DNA of 33,335 nucleotides from Thermovenabulum sp049723235 (GTDB lineage: Bacteria; Bacillota; Thermosediminibacteria; Thermosediminibacterales; Thermosediminibacteraceae). The translations under genes and the position numbers were made by a program. The stretch lies in the NCBI RefSeq assembly GCF_049723235.1, contig NZ_JBNARB010000022.1:1-33335 (forward strand), given 5' to 3'. Every line of letters begins with the position of its first letter. The first letter of the stretch is position 1. Positions 15,692 through 24,443 of the stretch are shown here, one piece after another. The notes beneath the pieces were generated by a model. The model was not told the DNA's origin. It did not search any database and worked only from the letters and a program-made list of their open reading frames with translations.

Positions 15692-16513
15692 ATGTTAATT
15701 CAAATTGCGGAGCTTTTTAAAGGCTTCAGGTTTATGGACCTTCTGGATATAGCTCTGGTGGCTTATGTTTCTTACAAAGCCCTTCAGCTTATCAGGGGGA
15801 CCCGTGCGGTTCAATTAATAAGAGGACTTGTCCTTTTCATAGTTTTTACAAAAGTGAGCGAATGGCTGGGGCTTTATACCATCAACTGGATTTTGAAAAA
15901 TGCCATGACAGTAGGTGCTATTGCTTTGCTCGTAGTTTTTCAACCCGAACTGAGGAGGGCTCTGGAACAGCTGGGTAGGAGCAGATTTTTTTCCGGAACA
16001 ATGTTTGGGTGGGGCGAGAAAGAAATTCTCCGCTTGATAGATTCGGTTGCCGAAGCCTGTGAGGAGCTTTCAAAAAATAAAATAGGAGCTCTAATGGTTC
16101 TGGAAGGACAAACGGGTTTAAATGAATACATCGAAACGGGTGTAATCATAGGTGGGCAGGTAAGCCCCGAGCTTTTGATAAATATTTTTATTCCCAATAC
16201 CCCACTGCATGACGGTGCGGTGATTATTAGAAACGATAAAATAATGGCAGCCTCCTGTTACCTCCCCCTGACTGAGAATCCTAACTTGAGTAAAGAGCTG
16301 GGTACCAGGCACAGAGCAGGCCTTGGAATTACCGAACAGTCGGATGCCGTAGCGGTTATAGTATCCGAGGAAACGGGGGTAATTTCCGTGGCAAGGGAAG
16401 GAAAACTCAGCAGGTATTTAGATATTAAAACCTTAAAGAGCATGTTAAAAGAAATCTACCAGGTAGGTGAAAAGAAGGGAAATCTGTGGAACTGGAGGAA
16501 GACTAATGCGTAG
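15692..16513 (+). CDS. cdaA: Membrane diadenylate cyclase CdaA (c-di-AMP synthase)
   Basis: 273 residues. Three N-terminal membrane segments (about 16-90) precede the cytoplasmic DAC domain. The catalytic motifs are DGA (174-176, in LHDGAVIIR) and RHR (206-208, in GTRHRAGLG). It condenses two ATP into c-di-AMP, a regulator of potassium and osmolyte uptake and of wall homeostasis in Firmicutes. A GGGGTGA ribosome site precedes the ATG. cdaR overlaps its last 8 bases and glmM follows, the classical Firmicute cda-glm arrangement in which CdaR and GlmM modulate cyclase activity. Confidence 0.97.
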   Translation: MLIQIAELFKGFRFMDLLDIALVAYVSYKALQLIRGTRAVQLIRGLVLFIVFTKVSEWLGLYTINWILKNAMTVGAIALLVVFQPELRRALEQLGRSRFFSGTMFGWGEKEILRLIDSVAEACEELSKNKIGALMVLEGQTGLNEYIETGVIIGGQVSPELLINIFIPNTPLHDGAVIIRNDKIMAASCYLPLTENPNLSKELGTRHRAGLGITEQSDAVAVIVSEETGVISVAREGKLSRYLDIKTLKSMLKEIYQVGEKKGNLWNWRKTNA

Positions 16514-17708
16514 TATTTTATCGAACGATTTTATTTTAAAAGTTTTGTCCGTACTGGCAGCCCTGCTCATGTGGATGTATGTGATGAACGAGCAGAACCC
16601 TCAGGTTACTTATATTATAAAAAATGTTCCTATTAAATTTGTAAATCTGGACACGGAAAGATACGTAATAAAAGGAGAGGGTAAATATTTTGTAAATGTG
16701 AAAATAAAAGCCCGGAGGAGCATGGTAGTAGGGATTAAGCCGGAAGATATAAATGCTCAGGTGAACCTCCAGGGAAGGACCGAAGGGGATAATCTGCTCC
16801 CCGTTAATGTGACGGTGCCTAATTTTTTAGAACTTATAGATTTTACCCCTCGGGAAGTCCTTATTTCGCTGGATAAGGTTGTAGAAAGTCAAATAAATGT
16901 TTCGGCAAATATAAAAGGGGTTCCGGCTGATGGCTTTGTGGCCAAAACTCCTTTGATAAAACCGGAAACCGTTGTAGTTAGAGGGCCTAAAAGCGTTGTA
17001 GACACTGTAAAAAGTGCGGTAGTAGAAGTCGACATATCAGGGAAAAACTCTCCCGTCCTGTCAAAATTACCTGTAAAAATCCTGGATGATAAAGGTGCAG
17101 AGCAAAAAGACATCATCATAAGACCCGAGACGGTTGAGTTAACCGTGCCCATAGTAAAGGCAGCTACCGTTTCTTTAAAACCTGCGATAGCGGGGAACCC
17201 GCCTTCGGGATATGTGTTAAAAAATCTTAAAATAGAACCGGAAAATTTAATCATTACCGGAAAGGATGAAATTATAAGTAATCTTTTAGAGCTAACCACA
17301 AAACCGGTGGATATAAGCGAGATAACCACGGATACGGTTGTGGAAACGCATATAGTATTTCCCGATGGAGTAATGCCCGTGGATGAGACAATGAAAAAGG
17401 CAAGGATAACGATATCCGTGGAAAAGGCCGTATCAAAAGAAATATATTATAACACCGAAGATCTGGAAGTAAGAAACCTCCTGGAGGGAGCTCAGGTCTT
17501 ACTGGAAGAAAAAGGATTTATATTGACAGTTTTGGGACCCGAGAGTATGATAGAAAAAGTGGGCAAGACAGACATTCGCTTGTACGTTGATCTTTCCGGT
17601 TTATCCGAAGGTAAACATGAAGTCAGGATAAAAGCGGAAGCCTCGACTCCCTATGCTGTAGAAAAAATAGAACCTTCCAGTATAAAAGTTACTATTACAA
17701 AACTATAA
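16506..17708 (+). CDS. cdaR: CdaA regulatory protein CdaR (YbbR-domain)
   Basis: 400 residues. A single N-terminal membrane anchor (about 11-27) is followed by roughly four extracytoplasmic YbbR repeats of beta-rich sequence, each with a form of the P-x-x-V-x-V-x-G-P motif (for example PETVVVRGPKSVV, PENLIITGKDEII). The ATG is chosen because GGAGG lies 6 bases upstream; the frame is open a further 13 codons inside cdaA without a ribosome site. CdaR binds CdaA in the membrane and adjusts c-di-AMP output. It lies 31 bases before glmM and is probably co-transcribed. Confidence 0.92.
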   Translation: MRSILSNDFILKVLSVLAALLMWMYVMNEQNPQVTYIIKNVPIKFVNLDTERYVIKGEGKYFVNVKIKARRSMVVGIKPEDINAQVNLQGRTEGDNLLPVNVTVPNFLELIDFTPREVLISLDKVVESQINVSANIKGVPADGFVAKTPLIKPETVVVRGPKSVVDTVKSAVVEVDISGKNSPVLSKLPVKILDDKGAEQKDIIIRPETVELTVPIVKAATVSLKPAIAGNPPSGYVLKNLKIEPENLIITGKDEIISNLLELTTKPVDISEITTDTVVETHIVFPDGVMPVDETMKKARITISVEKAVSKEIYYNTEDLEVRNLLEGAQVLLEEKGFILTVLGPESMIEKVGKTDIRLYVDLSGLSEGKHEVRIKAEASTPYAVEKIEPSSIKVTITKL

Positions 17709-17739
17709 ATAATTTTTATTGATAGGAAAGGAGAAATTT

Positions 17740-19080
17740 ATGGGCAGGCTTTTTGGAACCGACGGTGTAAGGGGAATAGCCAATAAAGAGCTTACACCGG
17801 AACTTGCTTTTAATCTGGGAAGAGCAGCTGCAAAGGTGCTTTCAAAATTTCATAAAAAACCTTTATTCGTCATAGGGAAAGATACGAGAATTTCGGGCGA
17901 TATGCTGGAAGCGGCCGTTATTGCAGGACTTTGCTCCTCCGGGGCTGATGTGATAAAAGCGGGTATAGTTCCAACACCTGCGGTAGCTTACCTTACCAGG
18001 CATTTTAAAGCGGATTCGGGTGTGGTGGTATCTGCTTCTCACAATCCCATGGAGTACAACGGTATAAAGTTTTTTGACAGTCGGGGGTATAAACTTCCCG
18101 ATGAATTGGAAGACGAAATTGAAGGCATAATAAACGGCGCTGATTTTAAGGAAAACCTGCCTTCAGGTGCCGAAGTAGGGAGGGTAATTGAAGAAGACGG
18201 AATTTCCCTGTATGTAAATTACGTAACTTCTTTATTTGAGGCAAATTACTTTAAGGATTTTAAAATAGCGCTGGATTGTGCCAACGGAGCGGCCTTTAAA
18301 GCAGCCCCCCTTGTTTTTGAAAAACTTGGAGCAAAGGTTTCGGTTATAAATAACGAACCCGATGGGTGCAATATTAATGTAAAATGCGGATCAACTCATC
18401 CCGAAGCTCTTTCCGAATTTATTAAGGGAAAGGAATTCGATATAGGCTTTACCTTTGATGGAGATGCGGATAGGCTAATTGCAGTAGATGAAAACGGGGA
18501 AGTTGTAGATGGCGATCATATAATGGCGATATGGGGTGTTTGTCTAAAAGAAAAGGGAAAGCTTTTTAAAGATACGGTTGTAGCTACTATTATGAGCAAT
18601 ATGGGTCTTGAAGTAGCTTTAAAAAAAATGGGAATTAAAATGGTAAGGACAAAAGTTGGAGACAGATACGTGATGGAAGAAATTTTAAAGAATGGATATA
18701 ATTTCGGAGGAGAGCAATCGGGGCACATTATTTTTTTAGATCATAATACCACCGGAGATGGCATAATTACAGCAGTTAACCTTTTGGCCGTATTAAAAGA
18801 AAAAAATAAGAAGCTTTCCGAGTTAAAAAACATAATGCAGGTCTTTCCTCAGGTGCTCATTAATGTCAAGGTCAGGAGCAAGGATGGATTTGAGACAAAT
18901 ACTGAAATAAAAAAGGAGATTGAAAGGGCAGAGAGGGAGCTTGGGGAAAACGGGAGAATAGTAGTAAGGCCTTCAGGTACCGAACCCTTAATTCGGGTAA
19001 TGGTAGAAGGAGAAAGAAAGGATACAATCGAGAATATTGCAAAAAGGGTAGCGGAAGTTATCCAAAAGGCTTTGAGCTGA
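17740..19080 (+). CDS. glmM: Phosphoglucosamine mutase GlmM
   Basis: 446 residues. It interconverts glucosamine-6-phosphate and glucosamine-1-phosphate for UDP-GlcNAc synthesis. The phosphorylated serine is S100 in VSASHNPMEYNG, the metal loop is DGDAD (240-244), and the phosphate-binding RPSGTEPLIRVM is near the C-terminus. The ATG follows AAGGAG; an upstream in-frame TTG overlaps that site. GlmM also inhibits CdaA directly in other Firmicutes, matching its place after cdaA-cdaR. The next step upstream in the pathway, glmS, follows behind a ribozyme. Confidence 0.97.
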   Translation: MGRLFGTDGVRGIANKELTPELAFNLGRAAAKVLSKFHKKPLFVIGKDTRISGDMLEAAVIAGLCSSGADVIKAGIVPTPAVAYLTRHFKADSGVVVSASHNPMEYNGIKFFDSRGYKLPDELEDEIEGIINGADFKENLPSGAEVGRVIEEDGISLYVNYVTSLFEANYFKDFKIALDCANGAAFKAAPLVFEKLGAKVSVINNEPDGCNINVKCGSTHPEALSEFIKGKEFDIGFTFDGDADRLIAVDENGEVVDGDHIMAIWGVCLKEKGKLFKDTVVATIMSNMGLEVALKKMGIKMVRTKVGDRYVMEEILKNGYNFGGEQSGHIIFLDHNTTGDGIITAVNLLAVLKEKNKKLSELKNIMQVFPQVLINVKVRSKDGFETNTEIKKEIERAERELGENGRIVVRPSGTEPLIRVMVEGERKDTIENIAKRVAEVIQKALS

Positions 19081-19169
19081 ATAAATTAAAATATATAAGG
19101 ATTTTTTAAAGGGGGTGATGATCTTCAAAAGGTTATTAATTTAAAAATTTAAAGGTGAGCAGAAGAAAA

Positions 19170-19325
19170 ATCAAAAAGCGCCTGAGCTTGAAAGGAATTT
19201 TCCTTTTAAGCTGACGAGGATGGGGTTTATCGAGAATTCGGCGGGTGCCCCACGGAGCCTGCCCTCCGAAGGAAGCCTACAAAACCGGCAAGCGATTGCC
19301 GGGACAAAAGGGCTTTCAGGCAGAA
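19170..19325 (+). ncRNA. glmS: glmS ribozyme (glucosamine-6-phosphate-activated self-cleaving RNA)
   Basis: All core parts of the class are readable: the cleavage site before GCGCC (cut between 19177 and 19178), the conserved GACGAGGATGGGG (19213-19225) followed by TTTATCGA, TTCGGCGGGTGCCCC (19237-19251), a CCGGCA/TGCCGG hairpin (19285-19302) and the closing ACAAAAGGGCTTTCA. When glucosamine-6-phosphate accumulates it acts as cofactor, the leader cuts itself and the glmS message is degraded, giving feedback control. It lies 60 bases before the glmS ATG, and the start of that gap could also hold spacer sequence. Confidence 0.97.
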
Positions 19326-19384
19326 AGAATCTTTTTAAAATGAACCTTGAAAAGTAAATGATTTTTAGAAAGGCAGGAAGTAAG

Positions 19385-21214
19385 ATGTGCGGTATAGTTG
19401 GATATATTGGAGATAAAATGGCCGCTCCATTTTTGATTGATGGCTTAAAAAGGCTTGAATACAGAGGGTACGATTCGGCGGGTATCGCCGTTATAGATTC
19501 TGCTGATTTAAAGGTGGTAAAAAGCGAAGGAAAAATTAAGATTCTTGAAGAAAAGCTGGAAGGAGAACTGCCAAAGGGGAGCCTGGGTATAGGACATACC
19601 CGCTGGGCTACTCACGGTAAACCTTCCGATGTTAATGCCCATCCCCATGAAGACTGCACGGGGGATTTTATCGTTGTTCACAACGGGATTATAGAAAATT
19701 ACTTAGAGATAAAGGAATGGCTTGAAGAACAGGGGCATAAATTCAAGTCAGAAACGGATACGGAGGTTATCCCCCATTTAATAGAGCATTATTACAATGG
19801 CGACCTTTTTGAGACAGTAAAAAAAGTAGTCAACATACTAAAGGGATCCTTTGCCCTTGGCGTTATTACAAAGAGGGAACCCGACTGCATAATAGCAGCA
19901 AGAAAATCAAGCCCCCTTATAGTAGGTATAGGTGAAGGGGAAAACTATATTGCTTCCGATATCCCTGCAATTTTACAGCACACCAGAAAGGTTTACATTT
20001 TAGAAGATGAGGAAATGGCTAAAATAACAAAAGAGAGCATAAACTTTTGCAAATTTAATGGCGAGAAAGTAGAAAAGGAAATATTTGAAGTAAAATGGGA
20101 TGCGGTGGCAGCGGAAAAGGGCGGGTATGCCCATTTCATGCTAAAAGAAATCCACGAACAACCAAGGGCTTTTAAGGATACATTAACGGGAAGACTCAAT
20201 CTTGAAAAACATGAAGTAAAACTGGATGATATAAAGATAACGAGGGATGAGCTGGAGAAAATTGAAAAAATATTCATCGTAGCCTGCGGCACTGCATATC
20301 ATGCAGGAGTAGTAGGAAAATACATTATAGAAAAACTCTGCAAAATCCCGGTGGAAGTGGATATAGCTTCGGAATTTAGATACAGAGAGCCCATGATGGA
20401 TGAAAATACCCTGGTGATAATCATAAGCCAATCCGGAGAAACAGCCGACACATTAGCAGCCCTTAGAGAAGCAAAAAATAAAGGATCAAGGGTAATTGCA
20501 ATTACAAACGTAGTGGGAAGCTCCGTTGCAAGAGAAGCCGATGATGTGTTGTACACCTGGGCGGGACCGGAAATCGCCGTTGCCTCCACAAAGGCTTACA
20601 GCACCCAGCTTATAGCTCTTACTTTAATTGCTCTTCGCTTTGCAAAAGAACTGGGCACAATTTCCGATGAATTATTTGACGAAATAGCTGTTGAGCTTAA
20701 GAAACTTCCTGAAAAAGCCGACCTTTTATTAACCAAGGAAGAAGAGATAAAGAAACTTGCAGAAAGATACTCCCAGGTGGAGCACCTTTTCTACATCGGA
20801 AGGGGACTTGACTATGCCGTAGCCCTGGAAGGTGCATTGAAGCTGAAGGAAATATCCTATATTCACGCAGAAGCCTATGCAGCAGGGGAATTAAAACACG
20901 GAACCCTCGCATTGATAGTAAACGGCACTCCGGTAATTGCCCTTGCTACTCAGGAACATTTGTTTGAAAAGACCTTGAGCAATATAAAGGAAGTTAAAGC
21001 AAGGGAAGCCGTTGTTATAGGGTTTGCAAAAGAGGGCAATGAAGAAATCAAAAAATCAGTAGACCACGTTTTCTATATCCCCAAAACCCATCCCATGCTA
21101 ATGCCCATTTTAACCGTAATACCCCTTCAGCTTTTTGCATACCATGCGGCTGTGGCAAGGGGTACCGATGTGGATAAACCGCGAAACCTGGCAAAAAGCG
21201 TAACTGTTGAATAA
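19385..21214 (+). CDS. glmS: Glutamine-fructose-6-phosphate aminotransferase GlmS
   Basis: 609 residues, full length. It makes glucosamine-6-phosphate from fructose-6-phosphate and glutamine, the first step to UDP-GlcNAc and peptidoglycan. The N-terminal glutaminase (Ntn) domain begins MCGIVGYIG, with the cysteine after Met exposed on processing, and continues with RLEYRGYDSAGIAV and GHTRWATHG. Two SIS sugar-isomerase domains follow (around IIISQSGETADTLAAL and IGRGLDYAVALEGALKLKE), ending in the typical NLAKSVTVE. The start is fixed by the family MCG N-terminus. Upstream ribozyme control is visible and a hairpin terminator lies downstream. Confidence 0.98.
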   Translation: MCGIVGYIGDKMAAPFLIDGLKRLEYRGYDSAGIAVIDSADLKVVKSEGKIKILEEKLEGELPKGSLGIGHTRWATHGKPSDVNAHPHEDCTGDFIVVHNGIIENYLEIKEWLEEQGHKFKSETDTEVIPHLIEHYYNGDLFETVKKVVNILKGSFALGVITKREPDCIIAARKSSPLIVGIGEGENYIASDIPAILQHTRKVYILEDEEMAKITKESINFCKFNGEKVEKEIFEVKWDAVAAEKGGYAHFMLKEIHEQPRAFKDTLTGRLNLEKHEVKLDDIKITRDELEKIEKIFIVACGTAYHAGVVGKYIIEKLCKIPVEVDIASEFRYREPMMDENTLVIIISQSGETADTLAALREAKNKGSRVIAITNVVGSSVAREADDVLYTWAGPEIAVASTKAYSTQLIALTLIALRFAKELGTISDELFDEIAVELKKLPEKADLLLTKEEEIKKLAERYSQVEHLFYIGRGLDYAVALEGALKLKEISYIHAEAYAAGELKHGTLALIVNGTPVIALATQEHLFEKTLSNIKEVKAREAVVIGFAKEGNEEIKKSVDHVFYIPKTHPMLMPILTVIPLQLFAYHAAVARGTDVDKPRNLAKSVTVE

Positions 21215-21218
21215 AAAT

Positions 21219-21232
21219 AAGGGATAAGTGGT
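21219..21232 (+). repeat. Half copy of the AAGGGATAAGTGG repeat
   Basis: AAGGGATAAGTGGT directly after glmS, identical in its first 14 bases to the left arms of the hairpins at 21351 and 32216, but without a matching right arm nearby. With the degenerate AAGG/GATAAGG-rich stretch at 21301-21350 it suggests a decayed or partial copy. Confidence 0.6.
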
Positions 21233-21264
21233 GAAGCTGTTGTATATTTCATTTAAATCTTTTC

Positions 21265-21456
21265 CCTGTGTGAAAAAAGTGGTTCCGTTGAGTGAGTGTT
21301 GAGGGAAAAGGATAGATTAAGAGATAAGGATAAAGGGTAAAGGAATAACGAAGGGATAAGTGGTAAGGCCTTGAAAAATCAAGGTTTACGCCACTTATCC
21401 CTTTTTCCTTTTGTCCTTGAACCTGCCCCATTTGGAAAGACTTTTTTCGCACAGAG
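21265..21456. repeat. Imperfect inverted repeat enclosing the glmS terminator
   Basis: The 387 bases between glmS and the next gene hold no credible ORF. CCTGTGTGAAAAAAGT (21265-21280) is matched in inverted orientation by ACTTTTTTCGCACAGAG (21440-21456), with partial similarity continuing inward. The inner AAGGGATAAGTGG hairpin lies between the arms. The whole forms a nested, roughly 190-base structure that resembles a small nonautonomous element, though no target duplication was recognised. Confidence 0.45.
21351..21410 (+). terminator. Hairpin terminator after glmS (AAGGGATAAGTGG repeat copy)
   Basis: Arms AAGGGATAAGTGG (21351-21363) and CCACTTATCCCTT (21391-21403) pair perfectly over 13 bases. 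A second hairpin, CCTTGA-AAAA-TCAAGG, fills the loop. TTTCCTTTT follows. It ends the glmS transcript and shares its stem with the hairpin at 32216. Confidence 0.8.
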
Positions 21457-21602
21457 TAGAGCATACATTGGGAAATTTTAGTAGAAATATAGCTTAATTA
21501 CGGAAAAACTTTATTACCTTCCAGAAAATGCCATGTAGATTTTATGCGGGTTTGAGGGATTGGAAATGGAAAGGGTTTTTTTTAAATCAACAATTGGTTA
21601 GA

Positions 21603-22187
21603 TTAAATCTTACCTTCTTTCATTAAATAATAAATTACATTTTGAAGCTCTGCTTGAACTTTTTTATATTCTATTCTCTTCCATTCTTTCAATAGGGGTA
21701 TAAATCTGGCATTCTTCGTATTCTTGATCTTTTCGATTAAAAGAAGTATCATGCCTCGATTTCTATCTTTTAATTCATACACAAAACTATAATCTTGATC
21801 TTCCAAAATCTCTGTGAGTTTACTTAACAATTCATTTGCGTAAGTTTCACGTTCAATTTCCCAACCTTTCTCCGTAAAGATAAGCATTGGAAGTTTCCCA
21901 CTGTACTCAATATCAAGATAACCTGACTTTATCAGCCAGTCAATCCGTTTTGTTATTTCCTCCAGCGTAAGTCCACAGTAATATCCGTAAGAAGGACACT
22001 TGTCCAAACCATACTCTAAAACTTTTTTATCTTTTGAACCCTTGAGGATTTTTGCCAGCATACTGCGTCCACCTATTCCAATTAGTTCATCTGCTGCACG
22101 AAGTATAACCTTAATTTCTTCATCACTTAAGCTCTTAATCCCACCACTATTAAGTTTATATCTTACTTTTTGTCTGCTTCTGTTCAT
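21603..22187 (-). CDS. RQC-like winged-helix protein (RQC-minor type), function unknown
   Basis: 194 residues, no signal or membrane segment. Residues about 18-115 resemble the RQC winged-helix domain of RecQ helicases: LSDEEIKVILRAADELIGIGGR, the YGLDKCPSYGYYCGLTLEEI segment and IDWLIKSGYLDIEY followed by LIFTEKGWEIE. No helicase domain is attached. This matches the stand-alone RQC-minor DNA-binding families described in comparative genomics. The C-terminal part is helical and charged, with repeated short helices and no recognisable motif. The ATG follows AGGGG. It lies alone between glmS and an IS256-type remnant, an accessory-looking location. DNA binding is inferred from the fold; no partner gene is visible to indicate a pathway. 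Confidence 0.65.
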   Translation of the reverse strand: MNRSRQKVRYKLNSGGIKSLSDEEIKVILRAADELIGIGGRSMLAKILKGSKDKKVLEYGLDKCPSYGYYCGLTLEEITKRIDWLIKSGYLDIEYSGKLPMLIFTEKGWEIERETYANELLSKLTEILEDQDYSFVYELKDRNRGMILLLIEKIKNTKNARFIPLLKEWKRIEYKKVQAELQNVIYYLMKEGKI

Positions 22188-22289
22188 AATAATACCCCTA
22201 TTTTTTAAAATATATCTTTATTTCCGCCATTCTCGTCACGGTCTTTAGACAAATATACTGAGAAAATGGAAAGTCGCTTTGCTTCTGCA

Positions 22290-22994
22290 TTATTTAACTT
22301 TTGAAACTATTAAGATATCCCCAACACCACGATTTTTCAAGTCATTAAATACATTTAACCAGAAAATTGCAGATTCACTTTCTCCAATCCAGATTCCGAG
22401 TTTATATCCGAATGTATTAATGCCAAGAACTGTATAGGCTGCTTTATTTATTATTCTTCCATCTTGCCGGACTTTAAAGTGAATAGCATCAAAATAAACT
22501 ATTGGAATATACTCTTTCTAAAGATTTTGCTTGCCATTCGGTAATTTGAGGCATGATTTTATCGGTAATTTTACTAACTAAAGCCGGGGAAACATCGATA
22601 CCGTAAATATCCTTCATTTGTGCTTCAATATCCCTATTGGACATACCCTGGCTTACGTTGAGATTATTTGGTCTTCAAGTTCATTAGCTGTTGTTTAGTA
22701 TTTCTTAAAAACTTGCGGTTCAAATTCCCCGTTTCTATCCCGAGGAATTTCAATTTCTGTAGAGCCTAAACGAGTTTTTAAAGTTTTTTTACTGTAGCCA
22801 TAGCCATTTCGGCTATTACCTGAGTTTTTACCTTTAAGGTCATATTTCTCATAACCCAAATGGAGTTCTAATTCAGCTTCTAATAATTGCTGGATAGTAT
22901 CGCTGAAAATGTTCTTTAATGCTTCGTAAATATCTTCAATGCTTTTACATTGAATGGCCAGATCTTATACCGTCAGATTATCAAGGTTTTGCAT
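22290..22994 (-). pseudogene. Decayed IS256-family (mutator-type) transposase remnant
   Basis: Translated pieces on the minus strand match the N-terminal and central parts of IS256-type transposases: IEDIYEALKNIFSDTIQQLL, GNSRNGYGYSKKTLKT, EIEIPRDRNGEFEPQ, MSNRDIEAQMKDIYGIDVSP, and the DDE block VYFDAIHFKV with INKAAYTVLGIN and ESAIFWLNVFNDLKNRGV. At least two CAA-to-TAA nonsense changes (codon 10 at 22965-22967, and in FKKY-stop-TTANELED), a one-base deletion after DQIIS and a one-base insertion near 22500 break the frame. The reading ends after DILI, so roughly the last 40 percent is missing. Clearly inactive. Confidence 0.9.
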
Positions 22995-23030
22995 AAGCGA
23001 TCATCTCCTTATTGGTATTATTTACCACTT

Positions 23031-23054
23031 ACACAAAAACTTATACATTCTCAT
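23031..23054. mobile_element. Likely terminal inverted-repeat end of the IS256-type remnant
   Basis: The sequence ACACAAAAACTTATACATT, about 40 bases upstream of the transposase remnant start, has the TTAC-ACAAAA character of IS256-family ends. The matching end on the other side is not recognisable, in line with a 3'-truncated element. Confidence 0.35.
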
Positions 23055-23081
23055 TTATTTATTAAAATTGTCTTTATAATG

Positions 23082-24443
23082 CTATTCGAAATTTGCTATA
23101 AGTTTGATGACAAATTCAGCTCCTTCACCTTTTTTACTGTAAGCTTCAATCTCTCCATGGTGCATGAGAATTATCTCTTTTGCTATGGATAAGCCAAGAC
23201 CTCCTACTCCTTTTTTTGTATTGGTGCTAAAAAATCTATTAAATATATAAGGCAAATCTGCCTCATCAATTCCTTCACCATCATCCTTGATAGATATTTT
23301 AATAAGATCATTTTCTTTTTTGTATTCAATATAGATATTCCCTGATTCATTTGTATGATGAATTGCATTTACTATAATATTGCTGAAAGCTCTTTTTAAA
23401 AGCTCCCTATCACCTTTTATACTAACATTTTCAGTAAATGACCAAAACTTTCTATTTTCTTTAATTATATTTACTTCATTGATAATCTCATCAAAAAGTT
23501 CCTTTAAATCTATTGTTTGAATCTTTAATTGAATAACACCGGATTGTAGTTTTGATAGTTCAAGTATTTCATTTATGAGTTTACTTAAGTGTTCAGATTC
23601 TTCAATAATTGAATAGGAGTATTCCTTTACACCTTCTTCATCTAAAATCCCATCGTAAATGGCCTCAGCATAGCTTTTTATGATGCTAAGAGGAGTTCGT
23701 AATTCATGGGTTATATTAGCTATAAAATCCCTTTTAAGCTTTTCTGTTTTTAAAAGATTTTGAGCCATATGATTGATTGTTTTTGCAAGCTCACCAATTT
23801 CATCTTTGTTTTTAACATCAATTTTAATATCATAATTCCCCTTTGATATAGCCTTCGCAGCTTCATTGATTTTAAGAATAGGTTTTGTGAATGAACTGCT
23901 CAGCACATATGCACCAATAACTGAAGCTAAAAGGGCTGCAAAAAAAAGTATAAATATCTGATTTTTGATATTTTGAACATCATTTTGGACGTCGCGTAAA
24001 GGAATATGAATAAATATTGCTGCTATAATTTTATTGTTGTCAATTATAGGCATTCCTAATGTACTAAGCGTGCTCCTTTGAAAGTTTTTCTGGTCAGTTT
24101 GATATACTATTTTTCCCGATAAAACATCTAAAATTATTTGCCTTTCAATGTTACTTGTTCTTCCATGCATGAACCTGCCGTAAGATTCTATCAATTCGCC
24201 ATTTGAATCGTATATTGATACCCTTCCATTAATAATATTAGCTATCTCATTTGCTTCACTCGAATAATCAAGGTTATTTATAAATTTATCAGAAATTTCT
24301 TTTGCATATTGTATCATTTTACTCTTTAAATTTGCTTTAAACCCACTCGTAATGATATTGCCTTGTAAAAAAAAATTTAATCCTAACATAAATAAAAGTA
24401 AAATCATTGTGTAAATCAATAGTTTAAAACTTATCTTTTTCAT
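23082..24443 (-). CDS. Sensor histidine kinase (HAMP-HisKA-HATPase)
   Basis: 453-residue membrane kinase. TM1 is about 8-26. An extracytoplasmic sensor of about 130 residues follows (PAS-like, with IYDSNGELIESYGRFMHG). TM2 is about 162-184, with a HAMP linker at about 185-237. HisKA contains the phospho-acceptor H246 in FIANITHELRTPLSIIKS. The HATPase shows the N box (NIIVNAIHHT), DDGEGI and GVGGLGLSIAKEI. It overlaps the response-regulator stop by four bases (ATGA), so the pair is coupled. Divergent placement next to a secreted protein and an Fe-S membrane operon suggests it senses an envelope or redox signal; the ligand is unknown. Confidence 0.93.
   Translation of the reverse strand: MKKISFKLLIYTMILLLFMLGLNFFLQGNIITSGFKANLKSKMIQYAKEISDKFINNLDYSSEANEIANIINGRVSIYDSNGELIESYGRFMHGRTSNIERQIILDVLSGKIVYQTDQKNFQRSTLSTLGMPIIDNNKIIAAIFIHIPLRDVQNDVQNIKNQIFILFFAALLASVIGAYVLSSSFTKPILKINEAAKAISKGNYDIKIDVKNKDEIGELAKTINHMAQNLLKTEKLKRDFIANITHELRTPLSIIKSYAEAIYDGILDEEGVKEYSYSIIEESEHLSKLINEILELSKLQSGVIQLKIQTIDLKELFDEIINEVNIIKENRKFWSFTENVSIKGDRELLKRAFSNIIVNAIHHTNESGNIYIEYKKENDLIKISIKDDGEGIDEADLPYIFNRFFSTNTKKGVGGLGLSIAKEIILMHHGEIEAYSKKGEGAEFVIKLIANFE

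Noticed and set aside
19118..19144. Nine-codon ORF (MIFKRLLI) after a G-rich Shine-Dalgarno-like run, between glmM and the ribozyme
   Set aside because: The spacing from the G run to the ATG is too short, and nothing links it to leader-peptide control; the ribozyme explains glmS regulation.
21301..21410. Possible CRISPR-like array from the repeated GATAAGG/AAGGG words
   Set aside because: Units are short, degenerate and unevenly spaced, with no spacer pattern and no cas genes.
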